Assembly (NCBI GenBank): GCA_016235025.1
Contig: JACRMV010000006.1
Span: 298,951-362,950, forward strand
DNA length: 64,000 nucleotides
From: Rhodocyclales bacterium
GTDB taxonomy: Bacteria > Pseudomonadota > Gammaproteobacteria > Burkholderiales > Rhodocyclaceae
Direction: 5' to 3'
Made by a program: the position numbers and the translations under genes. This document shows, in pieces, positions 11,756 through 20,320 of this stretch (its first letter is position 1; every line of letters starts with the position of its first letter). The notes under the pieces were generated by a model. The model was not told where the DNA came from, did no database searches, and was given only the letters and a program-made list of their open reading frames with translations.

Positions 11756-12478
11756 ATGATACCGAGATTTTTTTGTCCTTTCCCGCTAAATCCGGGTGCG
11801 ACGGTAGAGCTTCCGGCCGATACCGCCCATCACGCCCTGAACGTTCTCAGAGTCGGCGCCGGCGATACTGCGGTATTGTTCGACGGTCGCGGCGGCGAGT
11901 GGCAGTCTGCCCTGCAACCGGCGGGGAAACGCCTGCTGGCCAGGCTGACCAGTTTCAGCGAAGCCGGGCCCGAAGCTTCCCTGCGGATCACGCTGGTGCA
12001 ATCCCTGCCGGCCGCCGACAAGATGGACTGGATTGTGCAGAAGGCCGTCGAGCTCGGCGTCTTTCGCATCCAGCCGGTCGCCGCCCGGCGCAGCCTGGTG
12101 AAGCTTGCCGGCCCCCGCGCCGAACGGCGGCTGGCGCACTGGCAGGCCATCGCCATTGCCGCCTGCGAGCAAAGCGGCCGCACCCACGTCCCCGAAGTAG
12201 CGCCACTGCTCGATCTGCCGCAGTATCTTGGCAGCGCCGCCGCAGGTACGCGCCTCATCTGCGCGCCCGGCGCGACGGCCGCCTTGCGCCATCTGCCTGC
12301 ACCCGTCACGCCCATCAGTCTGCTGATCGGGCCGGAAGGCGGCTTCGAGGATGCGGAGTTGCGGGCCGCCCAAGCCGCAGGATTTCAGCCCGTGAGCCTC
12401 GGACCGCGTGTACTGCGCACCGAAACCGCGGGCCTTGCGGCGCTCGCCGCGATGATGACACTGTGGGGGGACATCTAA
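11756..12478 (+). CDS. rsmE: 16S rRNA (uracil(1498)-N(3))-methyltransferase
   Basis: 240 aa. SPOUT methyltransferase modifying U1498 of 16S rRNA. Signatures: an N-terminal PUA-like part with H-H-A-L-N-V-L-R and L-F-D-G-R-G-G-E-W, and the C-terminal knot with L-L-I-G-P-E-G-G-F and L-G-P-R-V-L-R-T-E-T-A. Residues 31-39 (R-V-G-A-G-D-T-A-V) are encoded by a copy of the dispersed repeat. GATAAT at 11744-11749 lies only six bases before the ATG, so a leaderless or very short leader is possible. Its TAA overlaps the next start codon (TAATG). Confidence 0.95.
   Translation: MIPRFFCPFPLNPGATVELPADTAHHALNVLRVGAGDTAVLFDGRGGEWQSALQPAGKRLLARLTSFSEAGPEASLRITLVQSLPAADKMDWIVQKAVELGVFRIQPVAARRSLVKLAGPRAERRLAHWQAIAIAACEQSGRTHVPEVAPLLDLPQYLGSAAAGTRLICAPGATAALRHLPAPVTPISLLIGPEGGFEDAELRAAQAAGFQPVSLGPRVLRTETAGLAALAAMMTLWGDI
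11849..11872 (+). repeat. Dispersed 24-bp repeat, copy 3 (inside rsmE)
   Basis: 21 of 24 matches to the consensus. It is read in the sense frame that gives V-G-A-G-D-T-A, between two beta strands of the RsmE PUA-like domain. That position normally carries a short loop ending in G-D/G-x, so convergence is possible for this copy. Confidence 0.55.
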
Positions 12479-14016
12479 TGTTCGAATCGGCGGAAATCGG
12501 CCACAAAATCGACAAGGAAACGTATCGCAAGGCCGTGCCGGCGTTGCGCGCCGCGCTGCTCGATGCACAGTTCGATCTCAAGGAGAGCGCGAAAATCCCG
12601 GTCATCGTCCTCGTCAGCGGCCAGGATGGCGCCGGCAAGGGCGAGACCATCAACATTCTTTACGAATGGATGGATCCGCGCTACCTGTCGACCCTGGCCT
12701 TTTCCGAGCCGACCGACGAGGAACGCGACCGCCCGGTGATGTGGCGCTACTGGCGGGCGTTGCCGCCCAAGGGCCGCACAGGGATTTTCGCCGGCTCGTG
12801 GTATTCCGAGCCGATCCGCCAGCGCATCGAGGACGAAATGCCGCTGACCGAGCTCGACGCCCGCATCGACCAGATCAACCGCTTCGAGGCGATGCTGGTC
12901 AATGAGGGCGCGCTGGTGCTCAAGTTCTGGTTTCACCTGACCAAGGAGGCGCAGAAAAAACGCCTGAAGGCGCTGGAGAAAGACCCGCGCACCGCCTGGC
13001 GAGTGACCCCGTGGAACTGGGCGCGGCTGAAAAGCTATGACAAGCTGCAGGAAGCCGCTGGCCATATCCTGCGCATGACCAATACCGCCTGGGCGCCGTG
13101 GATCATTGTCGAAGGCAGCGACGACCGCTACCGCTCGCTGACGACCGGCACCGTGCTGCTCGACGCCCTCAGGCAGCGCCTGGCCACTGGTGATAACCAG
13201 GACACCCCGGTGGCGCCGCCGGTACGCACCAACATCGATGGCTGCAACCTGCTTTCCGAGCTCGACCTGAAGCGGAAGCTGGGCAGCAAGAGCTATGACA
13301 AACAACTGGCGTACTGGCAGGGCCGACTTTCCGAACTGGTGCGCGATCCACGTTTCAAGCAGCGCTCGCTGATCTGCGCCTTCGAAGGCACCGACGCCGC
13401 CGGCAAGGGCGGCGCCATCCGCCGCATCGCCCGCGCGCTCGATGCGCGGCAATATCAAATCGTCCCGGTTGCCGCACCGACCGAGGAAGAGCGCGCCCAA
13501 CCCTATCTCTGGCGCTTCTGGCGGCATGTGCCGCGGCATGGCCGCTGCACCATCTTCGATCGCACCTGGTACGGCCGCGTGCTGGTCGAGCGGGTCGAGG
13601 GCTTTTGCTCCGAACACGACTGGCTGCGCGCCTACAGCGAGATCAACGATTTCGAACACGAACTTTCCGAAGCCGGCGCCATCGTCGTCAAATTCTGGCT
13701 GCAGATCAGCCCGGAGGAACAGCTCAAGCGTTTCAAGGAACGCGAAAAAATCGAGTTCAAGCGCTTCAAGATCACCCCCGACGACTGGCGTAACCGCGAA
13801 AAGTGGGCCGCCTACCAGCAGGCGGTATGCGACATGGTCGACCGCACCAGCACCAGCACCGCGCCCTGGACGCTGATCGAAGCCAACGACAAGAATTACG
13901 CCCGCATTAAAATCCTGAAAACCGTGTGCGAACGGCTCGAAGCCGAGCTGGACGGCAAAGTCGTGGGAGAATCCGCAGGAAAAAAATCAGCCGGAAAGGG
14001 CAAGTACAGGAAATGA
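12478..14016 (+). CDS. pap: Polyphosphate:AMP phosphotransferase (two-domain class II PPK2)
   Basis: 512 aa with two PPK2 domains in tandem. Domain 1 has Walker A S-G-Q-D-G-A-G-K-G near residues 45-53. Domain 2 repeats it as F-E-G-T-D-A-A-G-K-G near residue 302, followed by R-W-x-x-P-like and F-D-R-T-W-Y-G-R-V-L-V-E-R lid motifs. In this class the C-terminal half is the active one and phosphorylates AMP to ADP with polyphosphate. In domain 1 the lid motif reads F-A-G-S-W-Y-S-E-P and lacks the D-R-T-W-Y-G-R pattern, which fits an inactive structural half. The ATG overlaps the rsmE stop and its own stop overlaps the argA start, so translation is probably coupled. Confidence 0.9.
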   Translation: MFESAEIGHKIDKETYRKAVPALRAALLDAQFDLKESAKIPVIVLVSGQDGAGKGETINILYEWMDPRYLSTLAFSEPTDEERDRPVMWRYWRALPPKGRTGIFAGSWYSEPIRQRIEDEMPLTELDARIDQINRFEAMLVNEGALVLKFWFHLTKEAQKKRLKALEKDPRTAWRVTPWNWARLKSYDKLQEAAGHILRMTNTAWAPWIIVEGSDDRYRSLTTGTVLLDALRQRLATGDNQDTPVAPPVRTNIDGCNLLSELDLKRKLGSKSYDKQLAYWQGRLSELVRDPRFKQRSLICAFEGTDAAGKGGAIRRIARALDARQYQIVPVAAPTEEERAQPYLWRFWRHVPRHGRCTIFDRTWYGRVLVERVEGFCSEHDWLRAYSEINDFEHELSEAGAIVVKFWLQISPEEQLKRFKEREKIEFKRFKITPDDWRNREKWAAYQQAVCDMVDRTSTSTAPWTLIEANDKNYARIKILKTVCERLEAELDGKVVGESAGKKSAGKGKYRK

Positions 14017-15356
14017 TGACTGAAAACACCAGCGCACAACCCGACACCGATGCCCGGCTGGTGGCCTGGGTACGCCAGGCCGCGCCCTATATCCACGCCT
14101 TCCGTGGCCGCACCTTCGTCATTGCTTTCGGCGGCGAAATTCTTGAGGCCGGCAACGCACAGGCGCTGATTCATGACATCGCGCTACTGGATAGCATCGG
14201 CATCCGGCTGGTGCTGGTGCATGGCGCACGGCCGCAGATCGATGCCGAAATGCGCAGCCGTGGCCTGGAACCGAAGTTCCACAAGGGCCTGCGCGTCACC
14301 GACGGCCCCGCACTGGAATGCGTCAAGCGCGCCATGGGCGTGACCCGCATCGAGATCGAGGCGCTGCTCTCGCAAGGCCTGCCCAACACGCCGATGGCCG
14401 GCGCCTTCCTGCGCGTTACCGGCGGCAATTTCATCACCGCGCGGCCGGTCGGCGTCGTCGATGGCGTCGATTTCCAATACACCGGAGCCGTGCGCAAGGT
14501 GATTGCCGAGGAAATCCAGGCCGATCTGGCGCAGGAAAACGTGGTGCTGGTGACCCCGATCGGTGCCTCGCCCACCGGCGAAATTTTCAATCTTGCCTGG
14601 GAAGAAGTGGCTGAAGCGATTGCTGTGGCGGTAGCGGCGGACAAGCTGATTTACCTGTGCGACGGACCGGGGCTGGTCGGCGCCAAGGGCGTCCTGATCG
14701 ACGCCCTGACCGCCGACGAAGCGCAAAAAATCGGCAGCCGCCAGTTGCAGGCCCAGACACCCGGCATCGCCCGCGTCCTGCCGGGGGCGATTCGCGCCTG
14801 TCGCGCCGGCATTGGCCGCGTACACTTCCTCGACGCCCGCGCCGACGGCGCCATGCTGATGGAATTCTTTACCCGTGAAGGCGTCGGCACGGTGATGACC
14901 CGGGCGCCACTGGCGCACCTGCGCGATGCGACCATCGACGATGTCGGCGCCATTCTCGGCCTGATCGAGCCGCTGGAAGCCGACGGTACCCTGGTCAAGC
15001 GCGGGCGCGAACGACTGGAGATGGAAATCACCCGCTTCTCGGTTGTCGAACATGACGGCATGATCGTCGGCTGCGCCGCGCTGTACCCGTTTGCCAGCGA
15101 AAAATCCGGGGAAATCGCCTGCGTGGCCGTGATGCCCGATTTCCGTCGCAGCGGCTATGGCGACCAGCTACGCGTCCACCTCGAGGCACGGGCGAAAAAG
15201 ATGAAGCTCAAACAACTTTTCGTCCTCACCACGCGTACCGCCCACTGGTTCATCGAACGCGGCTACCAGGAAGCGGCGATCGACGTCCTGCCTGCCGCAC
15301 GACGCGAACTCTACAACCTGCAGCGGCGCTCCAAGGTTCTGCTGAAGACACTGTAA
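14013..15356 (+). CDS. argA: N-acetylglutamate synthase (ArgA type)
   Basis: 447 aa from the ATG at 14013, which overlaps the pap TGA as ATGA. First committed step of arginine synthesis: acetyl-CoA plus glutamate. The N-terminal amino-acid-kinase-like domain (about residues 25-290) has V-I-A-F-G-G-E and L-V-L-V-H-G-A-R-P-Q. The C-terminal GNAT domain (about 300-440) has A-C-V-A-V-M-P-D-F-R-R-S-G-Y-G, the acetyl-CoA-binding loop. It is the long two-domain enzyme typical of gamma- and betaproteobacteria. yggX follows 36 bases later. Confidence 0.95.
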   Translation: MMTENTSAQPDTDARLVAWVRQAAPYIHAFRGRTFVIAFGGEILEAGNAQALIHDIALLDSIGIRLVLVHGARPQIDAEMRSRGLEPKFHKGLRVTDGPALECVKRAMGVTRIEIEALLSQGLPNTPMAGAFLRVTGGNFITARPVGVVDGVDFQYTGAVRKVIAEEIQADLAQENVVLVTPIGASPTGEIFNLAWEEVAEAIAVAVAADKLIYLCDGPGLVGAKGVLIDALTADEAQKIGSRQLQAQTPGIARVLPGAIRACRAGIGRVHFLDARADGAMLMEFFTREGVGTVMTRAPLAHLRDATIDDVGAILGLIEPLEADGTLVKRGRERLEMEITRFSVVEHDGMIVGCAALYPFASEKSGEIACVAVMPDFRRSGYGDQLRVHLEARAKKMKLKQLFVLTTRTAHWFIERGYQEAAIDVLPAARRELYNLQRRSKVLLKTL

Positions 15357-15392
15357 ACTGCACCCCTCACATCATTCAGCAAGGAAAATTCC

Positions 15393-15665
15393 ATGACACG
15401 CAAAGTCAATTGCATCAAGCTCGGCCACGAGGCCGAAGGGCTCGACTTCCCGCCCATGCCCGGAGAAATGGGCAGGAAACTGTATGAGAATGTGTCCAAG
15501 GAAGCCTGGCAGCAATGGCTCAAGCTGCAGACCATGATCATCAACGAGAATCGCCTCAGCCTTGCCGACCCGCAGCATCGGAAATACCTGACGGAGCAGG
15601 TGCAGAAGCACTTTTTTGGCGAAGGCGCCGACAAAGTCGGTGGCTACATCCCACCGGCGCCCTGA
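15393..15665 (+). CDS. yggX: Probable Fe(2+)-trafficking protein YggX
   Basis: 90 aa, the size of the YggX family. Begins [20 protein letters not shown], with the conserved V-x-C near the N-terminus, P-x-P-G-x-x-G-x-x-x-Y, and [14 protein letters not shown]. Family members protect Fe-S clusters from oxidative damage in the cytosol. It follows argA closely and ends just before a repeat copy and a strong inverted repeat in a convergent spacer with phoU. Confidence 0.93.
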   Translation: MTRKVNCIKLGHEAEGLDFPPMPGEMGRKLYENVSKEAWQQWLKLQTMIINENRLSLADPQHRKYLTEQVQKHFFGEGADKVGGYIPPAP

Positions 15666-15667
15666 AT

Positions 15668-15691
15668 CGCCGTAGCGCCAGCGCCGACTTT
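15668..15691 (-). repeat. Dispersed 24-bp repeat, copy 4 (yggX/phoU spacer)
   Basis: 23 of 24 matches, minus orientation, two bases after the yggX stop codon, in the spacer between the convergent yggX and phoU genes. Confidence 0.85.
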
Positions 15692-15699
15692 TCAGATTC

Positions 15700-15729
15700 G
15701 CCGGCCGCTGTAGCCACGCAGCGGCCGGC
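15700..15729. terminator. Inverted repeat, probable bidirectional transcription stop
   Basis: A perfect 11-bp inverted repeat, GCCGGCCGCTG (15700-15710) and CAGCGGCCGGC (15719-15729), with an 8-base loop in the convergent spacer of yggX and phoU. There is no clear T-tract on either side, so it may end transcription weakly or with a factor. Its position just after the 24-bp repeat copy is notable. Confidence 0.5.
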
Positions 15730-15737
15730 GCCACTGC

Positions 15738-16442
15738 TTATTGCGCGGAAATCTCGCGCTCCAGCGCCTCCAGACCGATATGGCGCACATCGCGGCCTTT
15801 GACCAGATACACGATGTACTCGGCAATGTTCTTGGCATGATCGCCGATACGCTCGATGGCGCGGGCGATGAACAGCAGGTCGAGCGAACTGGAAATGGTG
15901 CGCGGGTCTTCCATCATGAAGGTGATCAGCTGACGCATCGCCGACTTGAAGCAGGCATCGACCTCGCGGTCCTGACGAGTCACTTCGGCCGACACATTGA
16001 CATCCATCCGCACGAAGGCATCGAGTGATTTGCGCAGCATCGCCAGGGCGATATTGGCTGCCGGGCGCAACTCCAGGCGGGGCACGGAACGAATGTCACT
16101 GCTGTGTATCTCGCGCGCCATCTTGGCGATTTTCTTCGCCTCATCGCCAATACGTTCCAGATCGGTGATGATCTTGACCACCGTCATCACCATGCGCAGA
16201 TCGACCGCCGTCGGCTGGCGGCGCGCGATCAGGCGCGTGCAGGCCTCGTCCAGTTCGACCTCGTGGCGATTGACCTGATGGTCATTGCTGATGACCCGGT
16301 CGATCAAGGCCATATCGCCACTCGCCAGCCCGTCCATGGCATAGGCAAACTGCTGCTCGACCAGCCCGCCCATCGCCAGAACACGGCTCTTGATATCTTC
16401 GAGATCGAGATCAAACTGCTTGAGGGTATGTTCCTGGTTCAT
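15738..16442 (-). CDS. phoU: Phosphate-specific transport system accessory protein PhoU
   Basis: 234 aa, all-helical with two similar three-helix halves. It contains the repeated E-x-x-x-D metal-binding pattern, seen as L-E-R-I-G-D-E-A-K-K-I-A near residue 91 and I-E-R-I-G-D-H-A-K-N-I-A near residue 192. PhoU restrains PhoR signalling and Pst uptake. pst/phoBR genes are not in the window. It is oriented with rpiA, downstream of it by 61 bases. Confidence 0.95.
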   Translation of the reverse strand: MNQEHTLKQFDLDLEDIKSRVLAMGGLVEQQFAYAMDGLASGDMALIDRVISNDHQVNRHEVELDEACTRLIARRQPTAVDLRMVMTVVKIITDLERIGDEAKKIAKMAREIHSSDIRSVPRLELRPAANIALAMLRKSLDAFVRMDVNVSAEVTRQDREVDACFKSAMRQLITFMMEDPRTISSSLDLLFIARAIERIGDHAKNIAEYIVYLVKGRDVRHIGLEALEREISAQ

Positions 16443-16503
16443 GCATCCACCTTTTTTACGTTGTCATTAACTATAGTCGCGGCATGTGAAGGAATTGTTG
16501 CAA

Positions 16504-17184
16504 CTACAGCGCCGCCCGCGTGCGACTGACCACGCCCCGGGCTGTGGCGAGCAACAGCACATCGGCGCCACGCCGGGCGAACAGTCCGCTGGTCACCACG
16601 CCGACGATGCCGTCGATCTGCGTTTCCAGTGCAACCGGTTGCGTGATGGTCAGGCCATGCACGTCGAGGATGAGATTGCCATTATCGGTAATGAAACCTT
16701 CACGCAGCTTCGCCACGCCGCCGAGTTTACCCAGTTCACGGGCAACCTGCGCGCGCGCCATCGGGATCACCTCGACCGGCAGCGGGAAGCGCCCCAGCGT
16801 GGTGACCTGTTTCGATTCGTCGCAGATGCAAACGAAGGTTTTTGCCACGGCAGCGACGATCTTCTCGCGCGTCAGCGCGCCGCCGCCGCCCTTGATCATG
16901 GCCATGCCGCCATCGATCTCATCGGCGCCATCGACGTAGATTTCCATTTCTTCCACGTCGTTCAGATCAAGCACGCGGATACCGTGGCTTTCGAGTCGCA
17001 CGCGGGTGGCTTCGGAACTGGCCACCGCGCCGCCAAGCCGTTCCTTGATGGTGGCGATTTCATCAATAAAATAATTCGCCGTGGACCCGGTGCCGACCCC
17101 CAGAATCGCGCCTGCGGGCAAATGCGCCGCCACATAATCCCGTGCCGCACTGGCAACGGCCCGTTTCATTTCGTCCTGCGTCAT
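16504..17184 (-). CDS. rpiA: Ribose-5-phosphate isomerase A
   Basis: 226 aa from the ATG at 17184 ([10 protein letters not shown]). The upstream frame is rejected because it runs into lpdA. Interconverts ribose- and ribulose-5-phosphate, feeding the prk substrate of this organism's Calvin cycle. Signatures: G-V-G-T-G-S-T-A near residue 31, D-G-A-D-E-I-D near 82 and [11 protein letters not shown] near 95. It lies 26 bases after lpdA on the same strand. Confidence 0.95.
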   Translation of the reverse strand: MTQDEMKRAVASAARDYVAAHLPAGAILGVGTGSTANYFIDEIATIKERLGGAVASSEATRVRLESHGIRVLDLNDVEEMEIYVDGADEIDGGMAMIKGGGGALTREKIVAAVAKTFVCICDESKQVTTLGRFPLPVEVIPMARAQVARELGKLGGVAKLREGFITDNGNLILDVHGLTITQPVALETQIDGIVGVVTSGLFARRGADVLLLATARGVVSRTRAAL

Positions 17185-17210
17185 TTGCGGGCCTTCTTCC
17201 TTTCCAAAAA

Positions 17211-19022
17211 TCACTTCTTGCGTGGCGGCGGCAGATCGGTGCAACTGCCGTGCGCCACTTCCGCCGCCAGTCCGATGGTTTCGCCCAGCGTCGGGTGAGG
17301 ATGAATCGTCTTGCCGATGTCAACCGTATCCGCGCCCATTTCAATCGCCAGCGCGACCTCGCCGATCATGTCGCCGGCATTGGGGCCGACGATACTGCCG
17401 CCAATCACGCGATGTGTTTCCTCGTCGAACACCAGCTTGGTGAAGCCGTATTCGGCGCCGTTGGCGATGGCACGGCCGGAGGCTGCCCAGGGAAATTTCG
17501 CCACGCTGACCTTGCGCCCGGATTTTTTTGCCTCATCCTCGCCGACGCCGACCCAGGCAACTTCCGGATGCGTGTAGGCGACACCGGGGATGACAGTCGC
17601 ATCGAAGTGACTTTTCTGCCCGGCCGCCGCCTCTGCCGCAACATGGCCTTCATGCACCGCCTTGTGCGCCAGCATCGGCTGGCCGACGATATCGCCGATG
17701 GCGTAGATATGCGGCACGTTGGTGCGCATCTGGCTATCGACCGGAATGAAGCCCTGTTCATTCACTGCGACTCCGGCCTGTTCGGCGCCGATCTTCCTGC
17801 CGTTGGGACGACGCCCGGCCGCTTGCAGGATCAAGTCGTAGCGTTGCGCTTCCACCGGCGCAGCCGCGCCCTCGAATGTGACCCAGAGGCCATCATTCTT
17901 CGCCTCGACCGAGACAGTCCGGGTCTGCAGCATGACCCTGTCGAAGCGACTGGCATTCTGCTTTTCCCAGACCTTGACCAGATCGCGATCCGGCCCCTGC
18001 ATCAAGCCATCGAGCATTTCCACCACATCGACCCTGGCACCGAGCGTGGAATACACGGTCGCCATTTCCAGGCCGATGATGCCGCCGCCGATCACCAGCA
18101 TCCTTTGCGGCACAGCGCTCAACTCCAGTGCGCCAGTGGAATCGACCACGCGCGGGTCGCGCGGAATGAAGGGCAGATGTGTGGCCGAGGATCCGGCGGC
18201 GATGATGCATTTCTGGAAGCGGATCACCTTCTTCGCACCACTCTTGTCCTGCGCGCTGCCCGTGGTTTCCTCGACCTCGAGATGATGGGCATCGAGGAAA
18301 TGACCATAGCCGCGCAGCACCTCGACCTTGCGCGCCCTGGCCATGCCGGCCAGTCCGGCGGTCAGCTTGCCGACCACTTTTTCCTTGTGCGCCCGTAGCG
18401 CATTGAGATCGACCCGGGGCGCCGCAAAACTGACGCCAAAGCCGCTCGCGTGGGCCGCTGCGTCCATCACCTCGGCCACATGCAGCAGCGCCTTCGACGG
18501 AATGCAGCCGACGTTGAGGCAGACGCCGCCCAGCGTGGCATAGCGTTCGACCAGCACGGTTTTCATGCCAAGATCGGCAGCGCGGAAAGCGGCGGAATAC
18601 CCGCCCGGCCCGGCACCGAGCACCAGCAGGTCGGTTTCGCTGTCCACCCTGCCGGCGAAGCTGCCCGCAACCGGGGCCGGCGGCGGGACTGGCGGTGGAG
18701 CAGCACCCGGCGCCAGAGCAGGTGTGGCCACGGCGGGGGGGGCTGTCGCTACCGCAATCGCCGCATCATCCGCGCCGGCTTTTGCGGCATCGACCAGTGC
18801 AATCAGGCTGCCCTCGGCCACCGTGTCGCCAACCTTGACCTTCAGTTCGGTGACCACGCCCGATACCGGCGAGGGCACATCCATCGTCGCCTTGTCCGAC
18901 TCCAGCGTGATCAGCGAATCTTCCGCCTTCACCGTGTCGCCAACCTTGACCAAAATTTCAATCACCGGCACATCCTTGAAGTCGCCGATGTCCGGAACCT
19001 TCACTTCCACGATCTGGCTCAT
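17211..19022 (-). CDS. lpdA: Dihydrolipoamide dehydrogenase (E3) with N-terminal lipoyl domain
   Basis: 603 aa. Residues 1-80 are a lipoyl domain with the acceptor lysine K44 in E-S-D-K-A-T-M. An Ala/Pro-rich linker follows to about residue 125, then the flavoprotein with the redox pair [11 protein letters not shown] and the C-terminal dimer segment H-A-H-P-T-L-like (I-H-P-H-P-T-L-G-E). Reoxidises the lipoyl groups of the PDH complex with NAD. A lipoyl domain on E3 is known in beta/gammaproteobacteria (for example Neisseria). Its first 252 bases are almost identical to the start of aceF. The ATG overlaps the aceF stop by four bases. Confidence 0.96.
   Translation of the reverse strand: MSQIVEVKVPDIGDFKDVPVIEILVKVGDTVKAEDSLITLESDKATMDVPSPVSGVVTELKVKVGDTVAEGSLIALVDAAKAGADDAAIAVATAPPAVATPALAPGAAPPPVPPPAPVAGSFAGRVDSETDLLVLGAGPGGYSAAFRAADLGMKTVLVERYATLGGVCLNVGCIPSKALLHVAEVMDAAAHASGFGVSFAAPRVDLNALRAHKEKVVGKLTAGLAGMARARKVEVLRGYGHFLDAHHLEVEETTGSAQDKSGAKKVIRFQKCIIAAGSSATHLPFIPRDPRVVDSTGALELSAVPQRMLVIGGGIIGLEMATVYSTLGARVDVVEMLDGLMQGPDRDLVKVWEKQNASRFDRVMLQTRTVSVEAKNDGLWVTFEGAAAPVEAQRYDLILQAAGRRPNGRKIGAEQAGVAVNEQGFIPVDSQMRTNVPHIYAIGDIVGQPMLAHKAVHEGHVAAEAAAGQKSHFDATVIPGVAYTHPEVAWVGVGEDEAKKSGRKVSVAKFPWAASGRAIANGAEYGFTKLVFDEETHRVIGGSIVGPNAGDMIGEVALAIEMGADTVDIGKTIHPHPTLGETIGLAAEVAHGSCTDLPPPRKK
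18771..19022 (-). repeat. 252-bp near-identical lipoyl-domain repeat, copy in lpdA
   Basis: Aligns without gaps to 20066-20317 in aceF with five mismatches by my count (about 98% identity), from the start codon through the end of the lipoyl domain. Identity stops abruptly at the linker. Third-codon positions are also conserved, which points to recent duplication or ongoing gene conversion rather than protein-level constraint. Confidence 0.9.
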
Positions 19023-20317
19023 AGGATCACCCTGCGGAAGTCGGCCAGAAGCTGCGCCAGATAGACATTGAAGCGCGTCGCCAGCGCGCCGTCGATTACG
19101 CGGTGATCGGCTGTCAGCGACAGCGGCAGGAGCAGGCGCGGGACGAACTGCTTGCCATCCCACACCGGCTTCATCGCCGACTTGTTGACGCCAAGGATGG
19201 CGACTTCCGGTGCATTGACGATCGGCGCGAAATATGTGCCACCGATGCCGCCGAGGCTGGAAACAGTGAAGCAGGCGCCAGACATCTCGGCCGGGCCGAG
19301 CTTGCCCTCACGCGCCTTCTTCGACAGCGCTCCGGTATCGGCCGCAATCTCGAATACGCTCTTCCGGTCGGCCTCTTTCACCACCGGCACCACCAGGCCA
19401 TTCGGTGTGTCAGCGGCGAAGGCAATATTGAAATACTTTTTGTACACCAGGTTATCGCCATCGAGGCTGGTGTTGAACTCGGGAAACTCCTGCAAGGCAC
19501 GCACCGCCGCCTTGATGATGAAGGCCAGCATGGTCAGCTTCTTGCCGGACTTCTCGTGCTCCTTGTTCATCTGCACGCGGAAAGCTTCGAGTTCGGTAAT
19601 GTCGGCATCCTCGTGATAGGTCACGGCCGGGATCATGGCCCAGTTGCGCGCCAGATTCTGGCCGCTGATTTTCTTGATGCGCGACAGCGGCTTCACTTCG
19701 ATTTCGCCGAACTTGCTGAAATCGATTTTCGGCCAGGGCAGCAGGTCGAGACCGCCGCCCGCAGAAACCGACGGCACGGCGGCGGCACCGCTCATCACAC
19801 CCTTGACGAAAGCCTGCACATCGGCCTGGGTGATCCGTCCCTTCGGCCCGCTGCCTGTGACTCTGGCGACATCGACACCCAGTTCTCGGGCGAACTGGCG
19901 TACCGACGGGCTGGCGTGAGCCTTGTTCCCGCCTGCTGCCGCGGCAGGCACTGCAACCGCAACCGGCGCCGCCAGTGTGGCCGGCACCGGTGCTGCAATG
20001 GACGTCACTGCGGGTATCGCTGCGGGCGTTGCCGCCTTGCTCTGCACTCCCTTCGGGTCATCACCCGCGCCGGCTTTTGCGGCATCGACCAGTGCAATCA
20101 GGCTGCCCTCGGCCACCGTGTCGCCAACCTTGACCTTCAGTTCGGTGACCACGCCCGATACCGGCGAGGGTACGTCCATCGTCGCCTTGTCCGACTCCAG
20201 CGTGATCAGCGAATCTTCCGCCTTCACCCTGTCGCCAACCTTGACCAAAATTTCAATGACCGGCACATCCTTGAAGTCGCCGATGTCCGGAACCTTCACT
20301 TCCACGATCTGACTCAT
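19019..20317 (-). CDS. aceF: Pyruvate dehydrogenase complex E2 (dihydrolipoamide acetyltransferase)
   Basis: 432 aa with a single lipoyl domain (residues 1-80, K44). An Ala-rich linker follows, then a peripheral-subunit-binding domain around 135-170 (S-P-S-V-R-Q-F-A-R-E-L-G-V-D) and the acetyltransferase core ending with the catalytic L-T-A-D-H-R-V-I-D-G-A. It forms the core of the PDH complex. E. coli E2 has three lipoyl domains; one here plus one on E3 is a different allocation. It starts three bases after the aceE stop codon and overlaps lpdA. Confidence 0.96.
   Translation of the reverse strand: MSQIVEVKVPDIGDFKDVPVIEILVKVGDRVKAEDSLITLESDKATMDVPSPVSGVVTELKVKVGDTVAEGSLIALVDAAKAGAGDDPKGVQSKAATPAAIPAVTSIAAPVPATLAAPVAVAVPAAAAGGNKAHASPSVRQFARELGVDVARVTGSGPKGRITQADVQAFVKGVMSGAAAVPSVSAGGGLDLLPWPKIDFSKFGEIEVKPLSRIKKISGQNLARNWAMIPAVTYHEDADITELEAFRVQMNKEHEKSGKKLTMLAFIIKAAVRALQEFPEFNTSLDGDNLVYKKYFNIAFAADTPNGLVVPVVKEADRKSVFEIAADTGALSKKAREGKLGPAEMSGACFTVSSLGGIGGTYFAPIVNAPEVAILGVNKSAMKPVWDGKQFVPRLLLPLSLTADHRVIDGALATRFNVYLAQLLADFRRVIL
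20066..20317 (-). repeat. 252-bp near-identical lipoyl-domain repeat, copy in aceF
   Basis: Partner of 18771-19022. The differences are at two sites near the middle (c/t and a/g), one changing D-T-V to D-R-V, one silent-looking Ile/Val-region change and one next to the start codon. Confidence 0.9.
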
Positions 20318-20320
20318 GAT

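Noticed and set aside
18822-20240. Lipoyl-domain sequences K-V-G-D-T-V in lpdA and aceF resemble the 24-bp repeat on the minus strand.
   Set aside because: V-K-V-G-D-T-V is a normal lipoyl-domain motif and the DNA match (about 18/24) has a wrong centre; chance from shared peptide.
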